Below, piece after piece: positions 22,986-36,500 of a DNA stretch of 64,000 nucleotides. This DNA comes from Lichenostomus cassidix (Eukaryota; Chordata; Aves; Passeriformes; Meliphagidae). The stretch is from positions 44,900,491 to 44,964,490 of the forward strand of contig CM039182.1 of NCBI GenBank assembly GCA_008360975.2. The letters run 5' to 3'. Positions within the stretch are counted from its first letter, which is position 1; every line of letters starts with the position of its first letter. Both the position numbers and the translations under genes were made by a program. The notes under the pieces were generated by a model. That model was not told the origin of the DNA. It worked only from the letters and a program-made list of their open reading frames with translations, and made no database searches.

Positions 22986-25900
22986 ATCCAAATGATCAGT
23001 CGTGAAGTGGCACTTGGATCATGCTCAAAACAAAAGTGATGCCAAAAGGCATGAAAACAGCAGAGGTAGTTTGCAATCCTCCCACAGCCATGGCTTATTT
23101 GGGGGCTCGGAGGGATGACAGCACATCCCTGGGTGAGTGCTATGAGCCTAATGGACTTGGTCACTGAACGCCATGAATATCTAAGTTTGCCTGGTTTTGT
23201 TTACTTGTTTGCTTTTTTAACCAAAAGTTTTGGCTGCAAGAATTACACAAATGTGGGGAGTGTTGTTACATCTGGATTATGCCTCTGTGAGAAAGACAGT
23301 TTAGAGACATCTTTCATTTAACAGAGCTGTAAGAGGCGTTAAGCATGCCTCACCTCCCCCTCTCCAGCTCCCTGCAAAAGGCAGCCTGGGTGTTTTTTAG
23401 GGATTTGGCTGCTCTGCACAGCAGTGCCTCGGCTGAGTGTTGTTGCAGGGGTGTGGTGAACATGCTTGTTGGTGTAGAGAAAAAAAAAAGTGAAAGGTGT
23501 AGAGGGAATAACAGAACTCACAGAAGCAGAAGAAAGTTTGAACAGAGTCTGATGGTTTTGGCAGAATATTGGCATCAGTTTTGGGTTGGGGTAGTGACAA
23601 AAGGAGGTTGAGTGTGAAGGGTAGGGAAAATAATTTTTTTTTGCTGTTACTTTGGTTTCTCCTCTGCTTAAAGAAGCAGGGGGTTGTACAGCCTTCCAAA
23701 TAAACACAACTGCAGCAGAGATACCTGATTGCATCACCCATCTCTCTTCCTAACTGGAATAAGCCAGAAGAGTTTGAATTTTCATTAACCACTCAGCCTG
23801 GAGGGATAATAAGTAATTTATCCCACCAGAGAGACAGGCAGGGTGGCCTGATTCTGTTTGCAGTGTGATGCACAGTGTTTCCACTGATCATGAAGAGGTT
23901 TGACTTCTTGTTTTCGTGGTGCCTGAGTTTCCAGTGGTGAAAGAGAGACATTTGGGATGGCACCAAGCTGCACCAAGAAATACTCCCTAGGCTGGAAACA
24001 AGCTCTGTGAAACAGCATCCATGCATTTTTCAAGAGGACCCTCACGAGGCAAATCAACCTCAAGTAGTTTTTAAAGTGTGGCAGGCGAAGTCTTAATTCA
24101 TGTTATTTTAGGAACTGTTCTGTCCCCAGATCACCCAATTTCTGTGCTCCTGAGTCTGCAGAACAGCTGTGTAGGTTCTGGCTGATAATGGGGGATCAGA
24201 GTGGGGATGAGACTGGTTACCCAGCATGGCAAAGCAAACGTCCAAGAGCATCTCACAGGCGTTAGGGAAGGGGTGCTTAAAAGAGGTAACCCTCGAAAAG
24301 GAGCAGTTCAGGAGCTCTGCCATGTGAGTAATTTTGTTCCTGCAAACAGAAAAGGGAAAAAACCCTACCCAGCTCTGTAGCTGAAATAGAGTAACTGACT
24401 CTCCCCACTTCTTGGCTTTTCTTTTTTTTTTTTCTTTCTAGTACATAATGTGAAAGCATGTTAGGCCCAGAGCTCAGACGTGGGAGTCTGCGAGAGAATG
24501 GCAGCTCCAAGGCGGTAAGTAGAGGTGACAAGTTCTCAGTAATATTAAAAATTAACACTGAATATTTTGTTGGTATTTAACTCCATGATGTTTCATGTTA
24601 CTGAGCAGAATCAGAGCATCCCCTCTCACCCCCACTATTTTGTTCCTTACTCCTCTGCTCTGTACATCCAGAAGGCAGGAATGCGAGATGCCAGCTCCTT
24701 CAGGGTTGAAATGGCTTTATATAAACTAACAGAGAGGGCAAGTTTGTAAAGTGGAGACAGGATCTAATTCTGTACTCTGCTGAGACTGGCTTGAAGATGG
24801 GGAGTACTTTGTGTACGAGGTGGGCATGCTTATGTGTGTGTATATATATGTATGAAGCTGAACACAGGAGAAATCCTGCTCATTTAGAAATCAGATGGTG
24901 GCAAGCAGCTGAGGGGAAGAGCTGGAATATAAAGTGATCTTTTAAAATGTTTATGTATATTTTGTTGCTCCTGGAAATGTCTGTTTGTACCTCAGGGAGG
25001 TTCCTGAACTTCCCACGTTGGGGAGCAGCTGGCCCAGAGGGGCAAATTTATTTCTGCTGCTTGACAGGAGGAGTTTTATCAGGGAAGCATCTGCCCTGAA
25101 GCACCCACTGCTCTCTGTCTCTGCAATCAGCGTGAATGCAAGGTCCAGATCTGCTCCTCACATCCCTCTGGGTGCCCCTTGCATTCAGCAGCCCACAGCT
25201 GGAATCCTGGCACTCAGCAGCTGCCAAAGCTGCCCCAGATTTCTGGACCTGCTTAGTGTGAATTCGGATTGATGATTCATTTTGGGAATACTCATTACAG
25301 TGGCAGAATTGCCACCCTGACTGGGAGCCAGGTTAGACCACTGAGAGAAGTATTTTCCATCTGCAGCCCTGGCATGGGGTGAGGGTGTGGTGGGAGGGCT
25401 GGGAGTGTGGCACAGGAGTGCATCCTGTATCCCATCCCACGTGCCCTCTTCTGCTGCCAGCACACCACACTGCATGGGGCAAGGAGGGGCCAGGAGAGGA
25501 AACATTCCCCTCATGGATCAGGAAATGTAAGCAAGGGTATATTTACCAACAGTGCTGCTTCCAAAAGACCAAGCAGCGCTACTCCTCCAGGAGAGGCATC
25601 CTGGAGGACCAGCATGGCTGCTGGTGTTGCCTGATAGCATCTGAAGAGCTAGTTGGTTCTCGTGTATTGAGAGAGACAGATGCAAATACCCACCCCCCAG
25701 CAGATGTCCACAAATAGGCCCCCAGCAGCAACTGGGAAGCCAGGATAGCCCAGGAAGCATGAGAGCCATGAACCAGAGCAAGCCCCAGTTTGATGGATGA
25801 GGCTGACTTCTGTTGTACTTTGCAGCACATGTGAAAATGAATGCACCAGGGTTTGCACCCATCTTCGAGCAAACTGTCTTCTGAATGCCTGCCTGCCTCA

Positions 25901-28900
25901 AAAGGTCAGCTTGTGTCCACCTCATAGGATTCTGTGCTGTAATATGTTGCTCCAGAACTTTGTGTGCACTGCCTTCAGGCTGAGGGGCAGGAGAAAATGT
26001 CTCCAGTGTGCACATCATGAAGACCCCCAGGGGTTCAGGCTATGTAAGAGTAATGCTTCCTCTGTCCCTGGGACACATGAAGAGAGGGTGGAGTGAGGGA
26101 AGGGGAAGGGAACCTGCTGGCACATTGGGCTGTGCAAGATGTGCATATTCATTGTAAAAAAAAGAACGGCAGGGCCTGAATTTCTATTGCCTCTGCCCTG
26201 GCAATGGTGAAGCTCTTAAGCTTGATGGAGATTTCCTGCCATCCCAGGTGAGTGTTACTGCAATCAGGATCCAGCCTGCAGCAAATCATATCCTCTCCAA
26301 CTTGCCTTCTGTGGTCTTGAATTCACCTTTCAATTTACTCTGTAAATCAAGATTAACCCAGTTAAGGCAATGGGCACATACTAGCATAAAAGCTGTGTCA
26401 GTGGAAGGTGAATTGGATCCAGTGGCATTATGAGGATGTTATCTGATTATTTAATATGCTGTTAAGTAACAAGTGCTATCCATAGCAATACCAAACAGCA
26501 ATTGGGTGCTGGTGAGATGCACGGCAATTCACTATTATTATTTGTACATTCTACATTTTAGGAGAACAATTTAGCTTTTTTTAAGTTAGCATGTTTGTGC
26601 TCTCTCTCGAATACAAAAGATCATTGTTATCCTATTTTGTTTCTCACAGATTTTATTTGTCTTCTCGTTCCTTTTGGGGGATGAGAGCTCTATTCTGAGG
26701 GTGGGCAAACTTTCTGAGACCCAGCACCACAAAGGCACTTGTGCCTTAAGAGAGTGCTAAGAAGTGGTGATGCCAATTGGTTACCTGTGTCACACTGAGG
26801 ACAACAGCTACCTTTCCTGGCATATTTCTGTTGCAGAGCAAGAGTCAGGTTCTGTGGTGGCCACAGCCTGAGGGAAAAGATGGGAAAGATGCAAGGACAT
26901 AATAAATAGGGATATATAGTTCAGGTTTCCTTCTTCATGCTTACCTGCGCCTCTGTTTCTTGCTGTGCTTGAGGCAGCACATCTTGATTCACCAATGGGC
27001 AGGGCACAGGATGTTCCAGGCAGTGAGAAGCAAGAACCAGCTCATCTCCAAAGTGCTCGTGGGGGTGACCCCACTGTGTGGCAACAGGACAGCTGTGAAG
27101 GGGTTAGCCCCCATCCTCATTGCCTGCAGGGTAAAAGCTCTGGCAGGGACAGAGGATCTGGCCCTGGGAATGGGGTCAGAGTACTGCAGAGCTGAGACTC
27201 AGGATTCTCCACACGGGACACAATTGTAAATAAATGTCAGTGGTTAACCTGGCAGTGGTTTGTGTGCCCATTAGTGCATGCTAAAAGTGCTCACAGTCAC
27301 AGGCAAAGCGTTGAATCACTCAAATGCTTTTAAAATTAAATGCTTTCTATAAGCATATCTTTTCTTTGCTTTTTAACTTAGCAGTTTAGAGGGAAGTCTC
27401 TGAAATATCAGTGCCAGCCCCCCTGGAGAACTTAACCGCATTGCTGCTGGGTATTGCCTTCCTGGACACCCCTGCTGCTGCCCAGATATGTGCTAAGCTG
27501 GACAGAGGAACTGGTTTTGGTTAAAAATTAATCCAGATAACTGCAGTGGTTAGTTTCCAGTTGCGTCAGTACCCTGCATGGAAGGACTGATGCCAGCTGC
27601 CCCAGTGCCTGGAGCAGAGCTGTGCTGCTCCTTGCCCCTTGTTCCCTAGGTACCTGCACCTTGCAAGTGAAATGTTTTCCTCTGGATGCCATGGACCTTC
27701 ACATCTCCGTGAGACTGGCTCTCACAGAAAGCATAAGGTCAAATTCATGCAGTTTTCTTGTTTCTTCACTGCCTTCCTGCATGTTTGTCTATAGAGATGC
27801 TCGCTGTGTCAGTGTTTGTCCTCTGAAAACAAGAGGGAAGAAGTGATGGCACAGGCCACTGTGTTGCCACTCATGCTCTGTCTCCTCAGACTCATTGCAT
27901 GAAGCTAACTGGGTCATTTGCTTTTGGTAGCAAGGTTGTTTTTCTTCCCCCTCAAGTAAAACTGGCTTTTATGTAAATAATTTTTGGACCAGCTGCACTG
28001 AACTAATTATCTGGGTCATTCAAATTTCTGCTTCTGGAAGTAATTATGGCCTTTGGGAGTATACTGTATAATACCGATTTATGATTGGAGACTGAGAGTC
28101 TTCCTTATCTGCATGAATACTATAAAGCAAAGTTAGCAAATCTTCCTTACATCCTCAGGGCCGCAGAGTGCTCCTCTTCCGCGCGCAGAACTCCCATTCG
28201 GTCTAATAAGCATCTCCCTTCTCCCCTTCCTCCACACTCACGTACTGAGGACTCTCACTCTGGATATAATCAGCAGGCTCTGGCCTGCCATTTGGGACAG
28301 CGCTCCAGCATCTTTCTCCTTTTTTCTGCCTGAAGCTTTATACCCCATTACCTCTTAACTGGGGCATCAGTGAAAAACAAGGAGGAAACTTTGCAGAGAG
28401 GGCAGGGATATGTGAAGGGATGAGTAATTGGGAAGACTGGGTTTGCTCACATCCGCTGAGGGAGGAATGAGTTTACACAAAGACATAGGTGTCCTAGATT
28501 TTGTTTGCTCCGAGACTGCAAGTCTGTAAGCTGCCTTACCTGTGCAGGAGGGCTGTCCTGCACTGCTGGCAGAAAGGGGACTTTGGCAGGAAAAGGAGGG
28601 TGAAAGGATGAGAGGAGGCAGCAGTTCAGGCCACATCTCATCTTGAAGGGGCTCAGGGCTACTTTCTGCCCCAAAGGGGAGAGAGCAGCCTGGAGCAGCT
28701 TGGCAGTGCTGCATAATGAGGAGCACAGTGCTGCTGCACAGCCACCACTGATTTCTTTATCCCACAGCCAACTCCCACACTGAGGAAAGCTCATTTAGCT
28801 CTGGTCCTCAGGCTCTCACTAAGAACAGGGACCGCAGGACCAAAAGCTCAGAGACAAAATAAAGCTGTGTAGCACCAGGCCAGAAGAGGATGTTAGCCTA

Positions 28901-28945
28901 AAGATACGGTCAAAATAAATTTACAGATTGGGCAGAAGGTGAAAA
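22986..28945. other. Unique non-coding sequence, no gene recognised
   Basis: No supported exon. The longest frame, 25518-26018 on minus (166 codons), has no domain and three frames overlap it. T-runs occur at about 23632-23642 and 24422-24434. A short TG/TA tract lies at 24833-24852. A small CpG cluster (CTCTTCCGCGCGCAGAA) lies at about 28174-28190. At 27955-28090 the text is AT-rich with CTAATTATC and GTAATTATGG motifs. Confidence 0.5.
24833..24852. repeat. Short TG/TA dinucleotide tract
   Basis: TATGTGTGTG followed by TATATATATG, interrupted soon after. It is too short to be a strong microsatellite but might be polymorphic. Confidence 0.7.
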
Positions 28946-29959
28946 AATATCATAGGCTTTATTTTTTTTTAAATTGTAATTATATGATTCATACAAAATA
29001 TAAAAACAGTAGTCATATAGCATATTTGTATATCACTAGACATGAAGACAAAAATGAGCAGAGACTCAGAGTACTTCAAGGTTTTTGAGTTCATCTTCAA
29101 TCACACTTTCACACACAGGCACTCTAACCATCCTTTATTCTTTTTTTGCAGCTAGTTTATCCCTTGCTAACTATATCCAGTGGAAACAAACTAAAAGTTA
29201 GTAAAAAGTACCAAACTCCTGCTATCTCAGTGCTCAACTTTTTGTGTGCTGCAGCCTGTTATAACCAGTGTCCAGCTTCATTCTCTTGGTGGAAGCATCA
29301 GCCCGCTCTCCTGTGCTGCTTCTGAGCCCAGAGCCACAGGGTCCTGGCCACAGATAAGTACTCTTATGCATTTATACAGTAAATACTATTAATTATAACA
29401 GCAAGAAACAATGCTTCACGACTCAGAAAAAGCACTTTAATTAGCTGTCCCATTTACATGCCACAGATATCAAAAAAGAAAATAAATGAAAATGCGGTAT
29501 AAAATGATCAGAAATGGATGACATTTTTTTAACTAGAATTTTTTTTTATTAGATGGAATGAAAATTTTAAATTTCTCAGTTACAAAGTTACAGTTTGCAT
29601 TTACTGAGTTTTCCTAAACTTTTTAGTCTTGCAAAAATAACCACATAAAAAAAATCCAACATCCGATGTGATCACTTAAGAAGCAGCTTTTATATTTTCA
29701 AATTCAGAACTACTTTTTGTTAAGAATCTTTAAAATGCAGCTAAGCAAGTATTAAAACACTTAATGTTTTAAACAAAAGTGAAACCACAATGCAAATCAA
29801 GTAAGAAAAAACCCCATCTGATCCAAACTGAATACAGGTGATTTTTTGACTCGCCCGACAATATTTTTTTTTTCCTTTTCAGCATGGCTGAAACTAACTC
29901 CTCTCTTGCCTTCTCCTGATTTTTTGGGATTGGCAGTAAGCCAAAACCTCATTTGCCTA
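28946..29959. other. A/T-rich stretch with frequent T-runs
   Basis: This kilobase is distinctly AT-rich compared with its left neighbour. Read on the minus strand, a poly(A) signal hexamer AATAAA lies at 28963-28958 next to an A-run, which would suit a transcript 3' end. No coding exon was found upstream of it on that strand. On the plus strand a polypyrimidine tract at 29863-29880 runs into CAG at 29880-29882, followed by an ATG that stops after 11 codons. Neither signal amounts to a gene. Confidence 0.45.
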
Positions 29960-30545
29960 GCTGTAGAAGGCATCATTAGTCATCAGCATGGTTAGATGGG
30001 GAATAGCTGGAAAGTTAGGTGCTCCAGAGATCAGTATTAGATCCAATCTTATTTAACATTCTCACTAATGATCTGAGATCATATGCATACTCTATATTAT
30101 TTGTATTCATTGACGGCACTCAGATTCAGAAGGGTTGTGAACCCCAGTGGGGAGAATGGGAGATTGAATAAATGGACAGAAGATTAATATCCTTTCAAAT
30201 TGATCCAATTAAGGATGTTCATTTCAAAAAATGCTAGTTAATAGAGGTGAAGAAAATAGCCCCAAATGCAGATGTTAGATAAAAAAAAAACCCCACTGAG
30301 CAATGGTGCTTAAAAAAAATATTGGATGCTGAGTAGCCACAGACTAGAAAGGAGCCTGGAGTGCAGTGTAAAGGCAAAATGCATCCCACCTGTTTGGGCT
30401 GAAGCATTACTACAAATTATTTCAAAAAGAAGACAGGCTCATGGGAAAAATGTCCATCAAAGGCTTTCATAGTCAAAGTTGCTGACATGAGCACCAGCTC
30501 AGGAGGTATCTAGAGACTGACAGATGCCATCAGGAAAGGCTCTTA
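29960..30545 (+). mobile_element. Old CR1-type LINE fragment, end of ORF2 to 3' tail
   Basis: The segment around 30025-30180 reads GAGATCAGTATTAGATCCAA, CTTATTTAACATTCTCACTA and ATGATCTGAGATCATATG. Later come TTCAGAAGGGTTGTGAACCC and TTGAATAAATGGACAGAAG. This follows the C-terminal reverse-transcriptase text of CR1, where 'gggatcagt(a/g)ttgggtcc.atcctgttcaacatcttcat.aatgatctgga' encodes the PQGSVLGP...NDL motif region. Farther right, GGGAAAAATGTCCATCAAAG (30440-30460) and GACTGACAGATGCCATCAGG (30517-30536) resemble the 3' UTR blocks 'ccatcaatggctatt' and 'ctgactgccagaagctggga'. Frame-breaking changes are everywhere, so no protein is encoded. A 7+1+7 palindrome (ATGATCT-G-AGATCAT) lies at 30068-30082. 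The part in between looks shortened relative to a full element. Confidence 0.7.
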
Positions 30546-33500
30546 TTTTTTAATTTTCCCTTGCTGTGTGCTTCTTCAATTCATCTTGTGCTGGTCATTG
30601 TTAGGAACACTCTCATAAGACCCTTCTGAATTCGTCCAATAGGACTCCTTGCACTTCCCTCTGAACCTCCCTGTTTCCTGCAAGCTGAGGGTTCCTCTTC
30701 GATAGGACATCAGTAAAATGATGCTGAGATGGGCAGACCAATAAAAGAGAAAAGCAGGGCCAGAGATGGTGGAAGAACATAGATGATGGAAGCACATGGA
30801 TGAAGTAATCTGTGGCCAGCAGCAGGACAAACTGCAGAAGAAAATTTTTAACCCCGGGGGCTGCCAGAACTGGAGGAAGAAATCCTGTCATTACATGTTC
30901 AGACCATTTCTGGAATCCTGTAAAAGTGGAAGTGATATTTTGTTGGCTGCTGTATGGGAAAAGCAACTTCTACTATAGTAAGTAACCAGCAAATGGGTTT
31001 AGTAGGTCTTCTCCATATTTAACCTCTCCAGCAATTGTCTTCTGCCTTTGATCTTGTTAGAAATCAATGAGCTCACCTAATCAATGAAGAACAGTGCATA
31101 TAGATTGAAGGCAGCCCTATGTGATTCTTTGAAGCTCCCAAATGTCAACTGAAACATCGTAAAAACTTTTCTGAGGGTATTTATTGGCTCATCATTTATA
31201 ATGAGACTGGTACAGAGAGTCAAAGACACAGATCACAATGCCTGCAAACAGATGTGTTTGGAGCACTTATGTAAGTCTTGCGGTAGGGCATGAGTCAATA
31301 TTTCTTATGGATACATAATTGATAGCTAGGAATGAGGATCAATTTTCCAGTGAGCATGGGAGGAGTGCCTGCTCACCTTTTCATGCTTTTCGTGCCTCCA
31401 GGATCGCTTCATCTTTAAACAATAATCTGATGAGGGCTTTTTCATCACTTTTTGTTTTTTAATTCTTGGTTACTTCCAAATATCTTCCTCTTTCTTTCTC
31501 TGGCATTTAAAGCAAACCAAAACCTCTTCATCTCAAATTATTTGCCCTGATTTTTCCCCTGAGCCATGACCACCGTGGCTCTGATTGTCACTTCTCAATC
31601 TCCTTCCCAGGAGCTGACAGCAGTGCCACCATGAGCACTGCCTGACAGGAAACTCCATCAGAGATGTCCCTAAATCAGCTCTGATGTCCCCATGCAGTGG
31701 CAGGGCAGATACACCCTGGGTGACAGGCTGCATGTTGTGTGGTGGCAGAATGCACTGAAGTGCTCTCCAGGGCACAGACATGGTGTCCTCCCATGGGAAC
31801 ATGGTTTGATGGGACAGCCTAGTCACACCTGGGACTGGTAAACAGAAACAAAGAAGAAAATTATTCACTGAAGAGATAAGAACATATTCTTGGCCAAAAT
31901 CATCACACTGTTTTGCACTCACCCATTTTGTGTGGAGATGTGATTTTCTTTTATGGTTGGGTCTAACCAATGCCAGCACTGCTGGGATGCCTTTTGGTGC
32001 CAAGCCCAATTACAGGTTACTAGGTTCAAGTCAATGTTACTACAAATATTATAGAAACCCCATGCATAGGGGACAAGGAAAGGCCAGAGAGGGCACATCA
32101 CTTAAAACAGTTTGGTGTGAACAGAGAGGGTTCTTGCAGGCTACAACATGCACCACTGGTGAGACTGGGCAGTGAGAACCTGGTTCATACACAACTGGCT
32201 TTTCATGACAGCCTGTCCTCCTACATTTGGCCCTTTCCTTACAACTAAGAGTGGGCCATGCCCCAGAAATCGTAAGCAGCCCTACCTGAACAGAAAACTT
32301 TTGCTACAGCCAAATTCAGCAGAAGGAAGAGTGCATGAGGGTCTGGACTGGCATGCACTGATGAGACTGTTTGGGCAGCGATGTCTGCAACCCTGCAGCT
32401 TCTGCCTGCTTTTCTGCCAGCATCACTGACCTGACACTGTGGACATGAGTTCCACTGCTGCTCTTTCTCTCAGCTCCACAAACTCACCTTCCTCAGGAGT
32501 TTCCACTTCCATTCCAGGGCTGAACCTGGGTGGCTGCAATGCAGCACAGGAGGTGATGTGCAGCTGTTGTTGTGGGGTTGGTATCTCCTTGCAGAGGGCT
32601 GGGGACAGCCGAGGGCTGAGACATCCCACATCCCTGCATCAGGATCTGTTAAAGCCTATGCACCAGAGTCCTGCAGTGCTTTTCTTCAGGGAAATCCTTC
32701 TGTCTTTTTCCACTGCAGACTCTGCACTGCATGTGCAGAAGTTCCATTCCAGACAGTGGGAAGTGTGACAAAGATCTGCAAGGATAGAAAGGAGAGTTTT
32801 GCCTCCCCATGTACTGCATCCACTGCTCTGGCTTTGTTCTGCAACAAACTCTGGGGACAGTTTCCAAATTGCAGGAGATATCCAGATTGCTTAGAACTAG
32901 CAGTAGGTCTTTATCATCACTAATCTTTCATAAATCTTATGCCTAAAATAAATGGTGTGGCAGTTCTGAATGTCAGGAATCATGACTGTAGCAGTTTTGC
33001 TCACAGACATTGTATATGTGCATTTGGGAATGTAGTTGGCAAACCCCTTCTATTATTTGTTCTGGCTGCACATTGTTTATACTTTTTTTCCTGTTTTTGA
33101 AAACAGATATCATTGTCTCAGTGGCTAGATAAAATATTTCTCTTACAAAAGAAAGCACTGGTTGAAAAGAAGAACTTTCATAATTTTATTTTATTTTTTT
33201 CCTTACAGCAAAGGAGAATAAGAGAGATTTCTGGGACCTTTCACATTAATATTTTATGAACTACCTGAGAAAAGGTTTCAACAACAAATGGCTGAAAATG
33301 GGAGATAATGTGGTGTGATGGACTAAATGCACCCTGGGAGTGAGTTAGCTCATGCTGTCTCTTCCACCCATCCATTACAAACCAGGAGGGCCAGCTCCTA
33401 AAAGCCAGAGTCTCTGCAGCTAGTACAAGGCATTATTGAAGCCACCCATAATACAAACCAATTGGCTCAGTCATTGGCCCTCCAGAATTGGAGTAAATCT

Positions 33501-36500
33501 GGTGGCAAGGCTAAATCCTTACGGAGTGAACTGCAATTACTCCTGGGAGTGAGTACACCAAGGCTGGCAAGACTCCCAGCACGAGTGAGGGCTGACCACA
33601 GGAACAGGTGCTGCAGATCCAGGAGGAGTGTGCCATTCAGGGACCCTCAGTGCTGCACAGGTACCCCTTTTCTCCAGAAGTGCTTGGCAGAGATATTGGG
33701 GCAAACTGAAAGCCAGGGCAAGAAGGTTTTGGGAGCTACCAAAGTAATTGTCTGGATCCATTGTTAAATCAGAAATATAGCATAGTTAAAAGAAAATGAG
33801 GCTATAAAGAGTGAAAATATAGAGGACTGTGTTGATCAGTCTGTACTTGTTTTTATTGTAAGACCTCATTGCATTCCGTGAGAACAGACAGGGGCAGATG
33901 GAAATTTTCCAGCTACTAAAGCTGTCAAGGGAGGAGCTGAGGGAAGTTTCTTGTCAGGGTTATTTATCTTTTTTTCTGAAATATTTCACTCTTCTGCTAT
34001 GACCTTAGTTTATGCACCTAACCCAGGTTACATTCCTAATGCCCAAACTTCTCCTAAGGACACAGCTTACCATTGTTGTTGCTGTCCATTGCACTGACAC
34101 TGACAGTAGGCAGTATGGCTGCTATTGTCACCTATCACAATATTGTGACATATCATCCATCATGATATACCAACCACTTTGTCAGGGAAGCTGAAGTGCC
34201 CAAAATGCCATGTTTTCACTGTGATCTGCACATAGTAGCTGGCATCAGAATGGCATCTGAATGCCATGAACATTGACAACATTTTGTTGCTGCTGTTGTT
34301 AATTAAAAGCCTGAAGCATTTAAAGGCAATCTGAGAGCAAACAGTGTGGGTTTGCACCAAATCACAAGTGTAATTCATCAGTGTAACAAGCCAAGAAACA
34401 CGCATTTGTAGAGCAAAGTTTTACTGCATATAATCCTTGTCTGATTTCCTGATGTCAGAGGGGAAGGGCACGGACATTCCCATCTTTAGCCTGTGCCCAG
34501 ATGTCGAGGCATGGCAGCTCATCCACAACAGCCATTAAAGGAGGCTCTTCCACCTGCTGTGCCAGGGGATCAGCTCTGGCCATAAGATCAGCCAAGCTCA
34601 ATCTGCGCCCTCAGCGGATGTGAACTCTTGCCACTTCAATGAAGCCAAAGGGTGAGGCAGTTTTGCATGAGATGAAAATCCACCTCCCTTCACCTTCCAA
34701 TTTATTACAACGATTTTGGATTACAACAAAGGGAGATTCCCGAAGTCAGAGGGGAAATGCTTTCTTCTGTATCTTTCCACTGCCAGTGGGCACTAGTAGC
34801 TCTCTGGCCAGACAAAAAGGCACTAATTTAAACGAAAAATACCTGTGATAATGATGTGCTTTTTCAGTTTGCACTCTGTTCTCCAGTGCTGACAGCACTC
34901 TGTTCTCCAGTGCTGACAGAAGAGCTGTTGATCGTATACAGGCAGAACCAAGGACCACCTGCACTGGGTTTTGCTGGTGATCTCCTGGTGCTCCCCGCAG
35001 AGGAGCAGCTCTGGGGAGGTGGCTCAGCTCACAGTGGGACTGCACACCACATGTCTTCTCCCACCCTTTTCACCAGGTGCTCCAGCTGCACAGAAATGTT
35101 GGGTGAGCAGCACCCACAGTCCCCCAAAAGGCTGATGTACCTCTATAGGCCAAGAGAGAGGAAAAATTTGACATCTCTCCCCTCCTGAGTGGCTGGAGGT
35201 GGAAGGCAGCTGTCGCTGTAGATATCAGGTTAATTATGATTTCAAAGGAAGTTCATGGGAAGGTCACAGAGCAAAATTAGACATTATTTCCACCACAAAG
35301 AGAAATTAAGAGAAGTCAGCATTTCTTTCCTCAGCTTTTTCCTTCTTCACAAATGCAGGAGCCATTATGTCATTTTAAAATTTTTTTTCCTGGTTGTTGT
35401 TACAGTAAATCCTTGAGACCAAAACATTGGAAAAAACCCACTCTGCCACTTGGAAAGTTTCCATGACAATCATTCCTTTAGTTTCCCTGTCCCGTTGGCC
35501 ATGGTTTGAGGTGACATCCACCCTGCTGGCAGTGGTGTGGCCCTCTGCTTCTCCATCTCAGTTCTGATTGTAAAGCCACATCAAGCAAACCCGAAGACCA
35601 GCAGCTTCTGTGAAAACACTCCCACTGACTTCAAAGGACTTTGGATCCAGCCTTGCACAGTGGTCAAACACTAGACATACTGGAGCAACCAAAGCAGCTC
35701 TTGCTCCCAGCTGCAGCTGCAGGCACACAAAAAGGACAGTAGAGACACAAGCGTAATGCATTCTAACTCAGATTGCACCCAAAAATACTTACCCTCGTGG
35801 GTGCAGATGTTGCACTTTGAGATACACATATGCTTAGAAATACACACATATGTATGTGTATATCTATTATGGAAATCATGGGATTCATATTACCAAAATA
35901 TGGGTCTAAAGCAGCTATTGTACCTTGTGAAGGATCTTTGTATTAATGTTTTCATGGTGGTGCTGCTCAGAGAAGCTGGTGGGATGACAACCTGATGCAC
36001 AGATAGTGAGGAGCTTCACAGCGAGTTGTTGACTCAAAAGCAGCCCCTGCCCCTGTGCCAGCAGCACAGAAGACCTTGGAGTCACACCACTACATGCCAG
36101 CTGCTGGTAGAGACTCTGCTGTCCAGCAAAAGGGCTGCTTTGGGGCCCTTACCTCTGGATTTGTCTATAACTCAGGCTAGAGGATATATTCCATGGGGGA
36201 AAGCTACTTAATGTGTGACAGTGAAGGGCATTGCATCCTAAAAATGCTGCAAGCCCCTCTGCAAAAAGAAAATAGTACACATTCATCAGCTACACACAGA
36301 TCTGTGATTTCGAAAAGATTAAAAGGGAAGAATTAGAGTGAACTGGGAGATATGCTCATTCTGGCTCTATCATGGAAGAAGTGTCAGTAGCTCCATAGGA
36401 GGTTTTATACTGAGAAATTTGGCTTAGCAATCGGAAGCACCAAAATGAAATAAATTTTTTTAAAAATCTATTTATCTATTTATTTTCAGGATAGAAAGTT

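Noticed and set aside
25518..26018. 166-codon minus-strand ORF
   Set aside because: It has no known domain, other frames overlap it, and its length is within chance for 64 kb. Its composition follows the local base content.
29863..29919. Splice-acceptor-like tract followed by ATG and 11 codons
   Set aside because: The frame stops immediately and no matching upstream exon is visible. Polypyrimidine-CAG strings are common.
31533..32009. 158-codon minus-strand ORF
   Set aside because: No recognisable motif. An ordinary stop-free stretch of non-coding DNA.
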